Positions 1-5,367 of a stretch of DNA of 5,367 bases are shown in pieces. The notes under the pieces are model-generated. The model did no database searches. It saw only the letters and a program-made list of their open reading frames with translations, and was not told the origin of the DNA. The position numbers and the translations under genes were made by a program. Where the stretch lies: NCBI GenBank assembly GCA_003155465.1, contig PMCR01000540.1:2687-8053 (forward strand). The letters run 5' to 3'. Numbering within the stretch: position 1 is the stretch's first letter; every line of letters starts with the position of its first letter. This stretch comes from Myxococcales bacterium. GTDB lineage: Bacteria > Myxococcota > Polyangia > Fen-1088.

Positions 1-1283
1 CCGCCGCAGGTGTCGCCGTAGAGGGTGCAGTAGCCGGTCGCGATCTCGCTCTTGTTCCCGGTCGAAAGCAGCAGAGCGCCCAGCTTGTTCGACAGCGCCA
101 TCAGGATGCCGCCGCGGATGCGCGCCTGCAGGTTCTCCTCGGTGACATCGGGCGACCGGCCCGCAAAGGCCGGCGCCAGGGCTTCGAGGTAGGCGGAAAA
201 CATTGGCTCGATGGAGATCGTGCGGAACTGGATGCCCAGCGCCGTGGCCAGCGCGGCCGCGTCGGCGCGCGAGTGGTCTGACGAAAAACGCGAAGGCATA
301 GACACGCCGAGCACGTTGGCCGGTCCCAGCGCGCGCGCAGCCAGACAGGCCACCACCGCCGAATCGATGCCACCTGAAAGCCCGACCAACGCGCCCGAGA
401 AGCGACAACGCCGGGCATAGTCGCGGGTGCCCAGCACCAGGGCTTCAAGCGCCGACCGGTCATCGGATTCCACGGCCGGCCTCAACGTGCCGCGCCCGGC
501 GTTCAGATCGACTACCACCAAATCGGCCGCATGCTCGGCCGCGCGTGCGATCAACTCGCCGTGCGCGTCCAGCGCCAGACTCGATCCGTCGAACAACAGG
601 TCATCCTGTCCGCCGACCTGATTGACGAACACCAGAGGACGGGCCCAATGCCGGGCAACGTTGGCCAGCATACGCGGTCGCAGGTGGCGTTTCTCCATCG
701 TGTAGGGCGAGGCCGCAATGTTGATGAGCACGTCGGCGCCCGCGACGACCAGTTTCTCGATCGGATCCTCGCGATACAGGCGACGAGGCCAGAAATCGCC
801 GTCGTTCCACATGTCCTCGCAGATCGAAATGCCCAGGCGACGGCCCGCGAATTCGACCGGCGCCACGGCCTCGGCCGGTTCGAAATAGCGCCGTTCGTCG
901 AATACGTCGTAGGTCGGCAGCAGCGACTTGCGATGGACCGAGACGATGCGGCCTTGGTGGATCAGCGCGGCGGAGTTGGCAATTCGGCGACCCACCGGCG
1001 CTTCGGGCAGCAGTTCGGGAAACCCGACGATGACCGCGGTCGAGCCGGGGGCAGATGCGTGACCGACCCGCGCCACCAAGCGGTCCAGGCTGCGCACCCC
1101 CGCCTGCACAAAGGCTGCGCGCTCCAACAGATCGCGCGGCGGATAGCCCGAAAGAGCCAGCTCGGGAAGCACCAAGAGATCGGCTCCTGCGGCCTCGGCC
1201 GCGGCCAGGGCTTCCTCGGCCAGGCGCAGGTTGCCGTCGAAGTCCCCCACGGTGGGGTTGATCTGACCCAGTGCAATCTTCAC
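1..1283 (-). CDS. nadE: Glutamine-dependent NAD+ synthetase (C-terminus off the left edge)
   Basis: The enzyme makes NAD+ from deamido-NAD+ and ATP in the cytoplasm, taking ammonia from glutamine, as the last step of NAD biosynthesis. I translated 427 codons from a GTG at 1283. Residues 1 to about 265 form a nitrilase-type glutaminase domain with the expected Glu-Lys-Cys triad: E41 in PELALSGYPP, K119 in VHRKSLLP and C155 in GISICEDMWNDG. The synthetase domain follows, with the PP-loop SGGIDS at 303-308, SSDHSRAD at 334-341 and STGNKSE at 407-413, then CTLYGD at the edge. Two-domain NadE is usually about 540-580 residues, so roughly a quarter is missing. An in-frame TAG lies two codons before the GTG, so no longer start is possible. 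The ribosome-binding site is weak (TAGGTAG-like). The gene follows the serine hydrolase gene by 12 bases, which suggests co-transcription. All visible catalytic residues are intact. Confidence 0.96.
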   Translation of the reverse strand, partial: MKIALGQINPTVGDFDGNLRLAEEALAAAEAAGADLLVLPELALSGYPPRDLLERAAFVQAGVRSLDRLVARVGHASAPGSTAVIVGFPELLPEAPVGRRIANSAALIHQGRIVSVHRKSLLPTYDVFDERRYFEPAEAVAPVEFAGRRLGISICEDMWNDGDFWPRRLYREDPIEKLVVAGADVLINIAASPYTMEKRHLRPRMLANVARHWARPLVFVNQVGGQDDLLFDGSSLALDAHGELIARAAEHAADLVVVDLNAGRGTLRPAVESDDRSALEALVLGTRDYARRCRFSGALVGLSGGIDSAVVACLAARALGPANVLGVSMPSRFSSDHSRADAAALATALGIQFRTISIEPMFSAYLEALAPAFAGRSPDVTEENLQARIRGGILMALSNKLGALLLSTGNKSEIATGYCTLYGDTCG

Positions 1284-1295
1284 GTTGGCTACTAC

Positions 1296-2402
1296 CTACG
1301 CTCGATATCCGATTGCGTCCAGGGCCGCGTCGTGCAAGGCCGGCCGCAGGCTTCTGAAGCGCGGGTCTTTGTGTTCCGTCGGATGGACGAAGTTCGTAAG
1401 CAACACGATGCAAGCCTCGCGCTCAGGGTCGATCCAGAGCGAGCAGCCGGTGAAACCCAGGTGGCCCACCGCCTGGCGAGAAAGGCGATCGCCGGCCAGC
1501 GATCCCGTGGCCGCCGGCCCGTCCCAGCCGAGACGCCAGGTCGACCCCGAGATCCCGGCCGGCCGCCAGAACAGACGCAGCACCTCGGCCGGGACCAAAG
1601 GCGCGCCGCCTGCCGACCCAGCATCGCGCCAGGCAGCGCACAGGGCGCTGGCCAGGGCGAGAAGATCTGCGGCGTTGGCAAAAAGCCCGGCATGTCCCGC
1701 CACCCCGCCCATGGCAAAGGCGTTGAGGTCGTGAACCTCGCCGGAAAGCATACGCCCGCGCACCGGGCAACGCTCGGTGGGTGCCAGTTCATGGCCCGAC
1801 AACGCGGTCGAACCTGCAAAACCCGTGGCACGCAGCCCGAGAGGCGCGAACAGAAACCGCTCGGCCAGCGCATCCAGTTGGCCGCCCAGACCGCGCTCGA
1901 TCAGATCGCCCAACAAGATGAAGCCCAGGTCCGAGTATTGCGACCGCGTCCCTGGCTGGTCGGCCAACGGCTCTGCCGCAGCCAGCGCCAGGACGCGTTC
2001 CCGGCCGTCCGCAGGAGCCACACCTTTGTCGACAACTTTCTCGAAAAACGGACGATGGGAGGCAAAGCCGGCAGCATGGGCCAGCGTCCGCCGCAGGGTG
2101 ACCTCGGGCCGGTCGGGCAGGACCGGCAGGTGCCTGTCGAGCGGGTCATCCAAGGCCCAGATCGCGCTGCCCACCCCGCGCATGATGAGCAAGCTGGTCA
2201 CCACGGCCTTGGTCAGGGAAGCCAGGTCGTAGACCACGTCGGTCGTGAGTTTCTCGACGGAGGGGACGACTTGTCGCTGGCCGAATGCGGCAAGAAACCG
2301 CACCTGCCCGGCTTGCGCAAGGCCCAGAACCAAACCCGGAGTCACACCCTCGTCGACGGCACGCTGCGCTAATGCGCGAAGATGGGTGAAGTCGGCGTCC
2401 AT
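1296..2402 (-). CDS. Serine hydrolase of the beta-lactamase / penicillin-binding-protein-like family
   Basis: This has the class C beta-lactamase / esterase / DD-peptidase fold. Numbering from a possible TTG start at 2444, the nucleophile motif SxxK is S76-LTK (LASLTKAVV), the YxN equivalent is Y170-S-D and the KTG equivalent is H328-L-G in HLGFTG. The phrase GEVHDLNAFAMGGVAGHAGLF at 235-255 is typical of the branch that includes esterases and muropeptide amidases such as AmiE/YbbE of Bacillus subtilis. The substrate cannot be read from sequence. Cell-wall fragment recycling, an esterase or a peptidase are all possible. True beta-lactamase activity is less likely, since KTG is replaced by HLG and no signal peptide is visible, so it is probably cytoplasmic. 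I prefer the ATG at 2402 (MDADFTHLRALAQ, 368 residues) because it sits just before the conserved start of the domain. The TTG at 2444 adds 14 residues. Neither start has a good ribosome-binding site. The gene is 12 bases upstream of nadE on the same strand. Confidence 0.9.
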   Translation of the reverse strand: MDADFTHLRALAQRAVDEGVTPGLVLGLAQAGQVRFLAAFGQRQVVPSVEKLTTDVVYDLASLTKAVVTSLLIMRGVGSAIWALDDPLDRHLPVLPDRPEVTLRRTLAHAAGFASHRPFFEKVVDKGVAPADGRERVLALAAAEPLADQPGTRSQYSDLGFILLGDLIERGLGGQLDALAERFLFAPLGLRATGFAGSTALSGHELAPTERCPVRGRMLSGEVHDLNAFAMGGVAGHAGLFANAADLLALASALCAAWRDAGSAGGAPLVPAEVLRLFWRPAGISGSTWRLGWDGPAATGSLAGDRLSRQAVGHLGFTGCSLWIDPEREACIVLLTNFVHPTEHKDPRFRSLRPALHDAALDAIGYRA

Positions 2403-2505
2403 GCCTGCGAGGCTATCAGGTTCTGCAGTTTGGGTTTCGTTCAACCTAGCGAACCCGCGCGCGAGTATGATTGGTTTTTAGGATGCCCGTGCGTACCTGA
2501 CCGCG
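2403..2505. promoter_or_regulatory. Divergent intergenic region with a possible promoter for the kinase
   Basis: This gap of about 100 bases separates the minus-strand hydrolase-nadE pair from the plus-strand kinase gene, so promoters for both directions should lie here or in the flanking gene ends. The best plus-strand -10 candidate is TATGAT at 2466-2471, one mismatch from TATAAT, which would give a leader of roughly 28 bases before the ATG at 2506. No convincing -35 box sits at the right distance; TTCAAC at 2440-2445 is weak and about 20 bases away. A CGCGCGCG stretch at 2457-2464 and a short T run at 2475-2479 are also present. I see no operator-like dyad beyond the CG repeat. The promoter call is inference. 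Confidence 0.3.
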
Positions 2506-4113
2506 ATGAGATTCGGCCAATACGAGCTCTTCGACCGCTTCGCCGTCGGCGACATGGCCGAGCTGTACATGGGCCGCGCCCTTGGTGAAGAGGGCTTCGA
2601 GAAGCCGGTAGCCATCAAGCGCATCTTGCCGCACCTGGCCGCCGACGAGCGCTTCGTTCGCATGCTGCTCACCGAGGCGCGCATCCACGCTTCGCTGTCG
2701 CACAAGAACATCGTGCAGATTCATGACCTCGGCATGTCGGCCGAGGGCGAGCATTTCATCGTGCTCGAGTACGTGGACGGTCGCGACCTGGGCGAGTTGC
2801 TGGCGGTGCTGCGCAAATCATCCAGTCCGGACGGCCTGCCCAAACGTCTGGACGATGCGGTCGCCCTCTACATCATGGGCGAGCTGTGCGAGGGCGTGCA
2901 TTTCGCGCATGAGCTGCGCGGGTCGGATGGCCAGCCCACCGGACTCATCCATCGAGACATTTCGCCTGACAACGTGCTGCTTTCCTATGCCGGCGAGGTG
3001 AAGCTGTCCGACTTCGGCGCGGCCAAGCGGCGCACCGATGACTCGCTAGTGTCGTCGCTCAAGGGCAACCTGGCGTACATGTCGCCGGAACAGGCGCGCG
3101 GCGCAGCGCTTGACCGGCGTAGCGATATCTACTCGATGGGAGCAGTCCTGTTCGAGCTCCTCACCGGGTATCCGCTGCGCGATTCGACGAACCAGGCCGA
3201 GACCTGGCGGCAAGTGGCCTCGGGCCTGGTGTTCGCGCCCCAGCAACGCCGGCCAGACCTGCCTCCGCCTCTCGCGCGATTGATCGCCGATTCGCTGGCC
3301 CCTGATCCGCGCGATCGCTTCCCTGACGCGCGCGCCTTTGCGGACGCCTGTCGCGGGGCGCTCGATCTGGTCCCCCGCCCACCCTCGGGCGAGGCCACCG
3401 AGTTGAAACTCTTGCTGCGCACGCTGTTGCCGCCCGGCAGCCTGACCCAGCCTCGGCCAGCCTCAAAAGTCATTCGCCTGGCACCCGATCTGTGGGCCGA
3501 CGAGACGGCGCCTGAATCTGAGATTCCCGTGCAAAGGAACCCCTCGGGGCACGCAGGGGCTGCCGCCACGCAGAGTGCGACCAGCGGACCGGCCCAGACC
3601 AGCAGGTCGCCCCGGCCCTCTCTGGCCGCCGCACAAAGCACCGTATTGGTTGCGCCTCCCCAAATCATCAACCCACGTCCCACCCTGCCGACCCCCTTTG
3701 GCGTCGCGCCCGCGGGTTTGACACCGGGCCTCACGCCGGTGACCAGGCGGCGTGGGCTTTGGGCGCCCGTCCTGGTCGTGCTCCTGTGCGTTTTTGCAGC
3801 AGCAGCCGTGCTGGTTCACTTGGTCGTGGTGCCGCTTTCGGTGGCCGCCGTGTGGTTTCAGCCCGCGACGCTGCTCATCCAGTCGCAGCCCGCAGGCGCC
3901 GAGGTGGTGCTCGACGGCGTGAAGCTTCCCTCGCCGACACCGACGCGCGCGCAGGTGCGCAGGGATCTGGCCGTACACGCGGTCGACCTGCGCAAGGATG
4001 GCTTCTTGCCTGTCTCGCGTGCGATCCGCTACGACCGAGCCGTCGACCTCGCGTTCACTGTCGCGCTCGAGCCTGGCCCCGGGCCTGCGGCGAGCCCGAA
4101 ACCGAAGCCGTAG
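2506..4113 (+). CDS. Membrane-anchored Ser/Thr protein kinase with C-terminal PEGA-like domain
   Basis: This 535-residue Hanks-type kinase should phosphorylate Ser/Thr on target proteins, with the catalytic domain in the cytoplasm. Kinase landmarks are the nucleotide loop AVGDMAE (13-19), K38 in VAIK, E57 in the C-helix, the catalytic loop H149-R-D151-ISPDN156, D169-FG, YMSPE (191-195), SDIYSMG (206-212) and R271 in DPRDRF. The domain ends near 285. Residues 290-413 are a Pro/Ala/Ser/Thr-rich linker. RRR at 414-416 precedes one hydrophobic helix at about 418-445, which fits kinase-inside, tail-outside topology. Residues 456-522 look like a PEGA domain (SQPAGAEVVLDG, SPTPT, HAVDLRKDGF), often found outside the membrane where it may contact the envelope. 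The tail is Pro/Lys-rich. An in-frame TAG at 2479-2481 with no start codon before 2506 fixes the ATG; no clear ribosome-binding site is seen. The Asp at the loop tip (D16), where relatives usually have Gly, is unusual, but catalytic residues are intact. Substrate and signal are unknown. Confidence 0.95.
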   Translation: MRFGQYELFDRFAVGDMAELYMGRALGEEGFEKPVAIKRILPHLAADERFVRMLLTEARIHASLSHKNIVQIHDLGMSAEGEHFIVLEYVDGRDLGELLAVLRKSSSPDGLPKRLDDAVALYIMGELCEGVHFAHELRGSDGQPTGLIHRDISPDNVLLSYAGEVKLSDFGAAKRRTDDSLVSSLKGNLAYMSPEQARGAALDRRSDIYSMGAVLFELLTGYPLRDSTNQAETWRQVASGLVFAPQQRRPDLPPPLARLIADSLAPDPRDRFPDARAFADACRGALDLVPRPPSGEATELKLLLRTLLPPGSLTQPRPASKVIRLAPDLWADETAPESEIPVQRNPSGHAGAAATQSATSGPAQTSRSPRPSLAAAQSTVLVAPPQIINPRPTLPTPFGVAPAGLTPGLTPVTRRRGLWAPVLVVLLCVFAAAAVLVHLVVVPLSVAAVWFQPATLLIQSQPAGAEVVLDGVKLPSPTPTRAQVRRDLAVHAVDLRKDGFLPVSRAIRYDRAVDLAFTVALEPGPGPAASPKPKP

Positions 4114-4522
4114 GCCGACCGCGGGGAACGACGACCGGGGCTCCTTCGACAGGAGGTGCGGCGGGCAGCAGAGCGGCGAACAACCCCGGATACCGGTACG
4201 AACGGACAGCGGCCTGGGCAAACGCGTCGACGTCGTCGGCCGACCACACATCGTGCAACGGATTCACCGACTGATGCGCCAGAACGATATCGTCGAGGAC
4301 GGCGGACAGCGTGGGGCTCGCCGGTTCGATGGCGATCGTGGTCAGACCATTGAGAACCGAGCGCGCGTCGTCGATCACGTCTGGATCGTCGATATTGTCG
4401 AGTGGCGTGCCGCGGTCGCTGATGGATGCGCCGCCTAGGCGTCGCCGCTCGGTGACGTTGCCAAAGCCGATGGTCAAGTAGACCCCGGCCACCGATGGTG
4501 GCGCGGTACGCGCGCTTTCCAC
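4055..4522 (-). CDS. C-terminal part of a frame-disrupted gene, uncharacterised
   Basis: This open frame of 155 codons begins at a GTG (4522) and ends at TGA (4057-4055). I do not recognise its domain. It still looks like real coding sequence: third codon positions are mostly G or C, and the protein has a normal composition rather than the Arg/Pro/Ser-rich look of high-GC shadow frames. Readable pieces are VAGVYLTIGFGNVTERRRLG, LDNIDDPDVIDDARSVLNG, SAVLDDIVLAHQSVNPLHDV and AAVRSYRYPGLFAALLPAAP. The last 40 or so residues are low-complexity Pro/Gly/Arg-rich. The GTG has no ribosome-binding site and lies inside the end of the upstream frame (4474-4728), which fits a continuation after a one-base loss near 4523 better than an independent start. 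The 3' end overlaps the kinase tail on the opposite strand by 59 bases. It could be a separate small gene, but I favour one broken or mis-sequenced gene. Confidence 0.6.
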   Translation of the reverse strand: MESARTAPPSVAGVYLTIGFGNVTERRRLGGASISDRGTPLDNIDDPDVIDDARSVLNGLTTIAIEPASPTLSAVLDDIVLAHQSVNPLHDVWSADDVDAFAQAAVRSYRYPGLFAALLPAAPPVEGAPVVVPRGRPTASVSGSPQARGQARARQ

Positions 4523-4728
4523 GGGAACGTCGGGTTGGCTCGCGGACGGTAAAGCTCGGCAGCCGTGAGCGCACCCGGCGTCTTCATGGCCTTGATGGTG
4601 GCCGGGATGCCGGCGGCAGCCAGCAACATCACCATCAGCTCGGCGCGATCACGCAGCGAACCCGCGCCGGCCCGCAACGTCGCTGCGCCGCCCCAGCGCA
4701 AGTAGGTAGCCAGCTCGGGGGTAGCGTA
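4474..4728 (-). pseudogene. N-terminal part of the same disrupted gene, transglutaminase-like motif
   Basis: The frame opens after a TGA at 4731-4729 and closes at TGA 4476-4474. It reads [14 protein letters not shown], then ATLRAGAGSLRDRAELMVML, then LAAAGIPATIKAMKTP. The pattern G-x-G-x-x-x-D-x-A followed by a hydrophobic helix and G-I-P-A resembles the core helix of transglutaminase-like domains. The usual catalytic Cys two residues before the Asp is Leu here, so the domain would be inactive as read. Coding quality is good up to about 4523 (LYRPRANPTFP), then turns into WKARVPRHHRWPGST and a stop. Adding one C to the CCC run at 4525-4523 joins it to the downstream frame as TFPVESARTAPP. 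The only conventional start after the TGA is TTG at 4701. Before the TGA the same frame reads [14 protein letters not shown] from an ATG at 4773, so the full gene may have been 4773-4055, about 239 residues. The family assignment is tentative. Confidence 0.5.
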
Positions 4729-4750
4729 TCAAGGTACCGCAGCCCGACCG

Positions 4751-4759
4751 TGGTATAGG
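4751..4759 (+). promoter_or_regulatory. Possible extended -10 element upstream of the helicase gene
   Basis: TGG followed by TATAGG matches an extended -10 element (TGnTATAAT) with two mismatches in the hexamer. I see no -35 box at the expected distance. Transcription from here would start only a few bases before the ATG at 4772, giving a nearly leaderless message. AGG at 4757-4759, 12 bases from the ATG, could instead act as a loose ribosome-binding site. This is a weak call from pattern alone. Confidence 0.2.
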
Positions 4760-4771
4760 TCGGCCAGGTCC

Positions 4772-5367
4772 ATGTCCGACACAGCTTCTGCTACTAGCCA
4801 GGCGCCTCTCTTGGCCCCGCCACCTGGACCGGTGGACGCTGACCACATCCTGGAGCAGTTTCTCGGATACGTGGGCGCGCTCGGCCTGTCGCTCTATCCG
4901 GCGCAGGAAGAGGCCCTGTTCGAGATCCTGGCCGGCAAGCACGTGGTGCTGGCCACCCCGACCGGATCGGGCAAGTCGCTGGTCGCCACGGCTTTTCTGT
5001 TCAAGGCGTTGTGCGAGGGCAAGACCGGTTTCTATAGCTGCCCGGTCAAAGCCCTGGTCAACGAGAAGTTCTTCGATCTGTGCGCCTGCTTCGGCCCCGA
5101 GCGCGTGGGCCTGCTCACCGGAGACGCCGCAGTGAACGGCAGCGCGCCCATCCTGATCGGCACGGCCGAGATCCTGTCCAACATGGCGCTGCGCCGGTCG
5201 CGCCCAGCGGCCGACTACGTGGTGATGGACGAATTCCACTACTACGGCGACCGCGAGCGCGGCATCGCCTGGCAGATCCCTCTCGTGACCCTGCGCCAGG
5301 CGACCTTCTTGCTGATGTCCGCCACCCTGGGTGACACCACGAACATCGAAGCCCAGGTAGCGGCCTT
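4772..5367 (+). CDS. SF2 DEAD/DEAH-box helicase, N-terminal 198 codons (runs off the right edge)
   Basis: This is the first RecA-like domain of an ATP-dependent superfamily 2 nucleic-acid helicase. Visible motifs are LYPAQEEAL at 41-49 (Q-motif-like), Walker A TPTGSGKS at 62-69, motif Ia [10 protein letters not shown] at 91-100, LLTGDAAVN at 114-122, motif Ib GTAEIL at 130-135, motif II D153-E-F-H156 in VVMDEFHYY, and motif III S183-A-T in [11 protein letters not shown]. The DEFHYY box and the spacing resemble Ski2/HelY-like bacterial helicases, in particular those in actinobacteria and myxobacteria with a C-terminal DUF3516 region. The second RecA domain and any such C-terminus lie outside the window. 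Substrate (RNA or DNA) and function are not known from this sequence. The ATG at 4772 gives a low-complexity Ala/Pro/Ser leader of about 20 residues before the conserved part; a GTG at codon 21 (4832) is an alternative start. It is divergent from the broken minus-strand gene. Confidence 0.92.
   Translation, partial: MSDTASATSQAPLLAPPPGPVDADHILEQFLGYVGALGLSLYPAQEEALFEILAGKHVVLATPTGSGKSLVATAFLFKALCEGKTGFYSCPVKALVNEKFFDLCACFGPERVGLLTGDAAVNGSAPILIGTAEILSNMALRRSRPAADYVVMDEFHYYGDRERGIAWQIPLVTLRQATFLLMSATLGDTTNIEAQVAA

Noticed and set aside
601..1413. A 270-codon minus-strand open frame overlapping nadE in another frame.
   Set aside because: The nadE frame on the same strand has all family motifs; this one is Arg/Gly/Ser-rich with none.
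531..2372. A 613-codon open frame on the plus strand covering most of nadE and the hydrolase gene.
   Set aside because: It lies antisense to two genes with intact catalytic motifs. Its translation is Arg/Gln/Gly-rich with no recognisable domain, as expected for a shadow frame in GC-rich DNA.
4114..4160. A rho-independent terminator after the kinase stop codon.
   Set aside because: There are GC-rich patches but no clean stem followed by a T run on either strand.
3463..4251. A 262-codon minus-strand open frame opposite the kinase C-terminal half.
   Set aside because: It is Arg/Pro/Gly-rich with no domain, and it is antisense to the linker, membrane helix and PEGA-like region of a clear kinase.
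4516..4530. Programmed -1 frameshifting joining the two frames near 4523.
   Set aside because: No X-XXY-YYZ slippery heptamer is present and no obvious downstream hairpin was seen. A lost base in a C run explains it more simply.
4729..4731. The TGA read as selenocysteine.
   Set aside because: The sequence just downstream codes for the open frame, no clear SECIS-like hairpin is evident, and a nonsense change or frame error is simpler.
4649..5239. A 196-codon minus-strand open frame opposite the helicase start.
   Set aside because: The plus strand has an intact series of helicase motifs; the antisense product has no recognisable features.

Overview
The window is GC-rich and reads as part of a Myxococcota-like (deltaproteobacterial) chromosome. 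The best taxonomic clue is the Ser/Thr kinase at 2506-4113. Its N-terminus (FEKPVAIKRILPHLA, SHKNIVQIHDLG), its HRDISPDN catalytic loop and its Pro/Ala linker, single membrane helix and PEGA-type tail are the pattern usual in myxobacteria and relatives. This assignment comes from remembered family features and no search was run.

Left half (1-2444): two minus-strand genes in tandem, 12 bases apart and probably co-transcribed. The upstream gene (1296-2402) is a serine-beta-lactamase-fold hydrolase with SLTK, YSD and HLG motifs. The downstream gene (1283 running off the left edge) is a glutamine-dependent NAD+ synthetase, nadE, with an intact nitrilase-type glutaminase domain and the start of the synthetase domain. 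A gap of about 100 bases separates this pair from the divergent kinase gene.

Centre (2506-4113): the membrane-anchored Ser/Thr kinase. Right part (4055-4773, minus strand): a disrupted gene. Two open stretches in different frames, both with coding-like composition, join into one plausible protein if one base is restored in a C run near 4523. The upstream stretch carries a transglutaminase-like core helix motif that lacks the catalytic Cys. A further in-frame TGA lies at 4731-4729. The gene tail overlaps the kinase tail by 59 bases.

Right edge (4772-5367, plus strand): the first 198 codons of an SF2 DEAD/DEAH-box helicase with motifs Q-like, I, Ia, Ib, II (DEFH) and III, resembling the bacterial helicases that carry a C-terminal DUF3516 region. 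Its ATG shares a CATG palindrome with a minus-strand ATG that could be the original start of the broken gene.

I see no rRNA, tRNA, CRISPR array, insertion sequence or clear rho-independent terminator. The genes look like a housekeeping and signalling neighbourhood rather than one dedicated system. The least explained piece is the broken transglutaminase-like gene.
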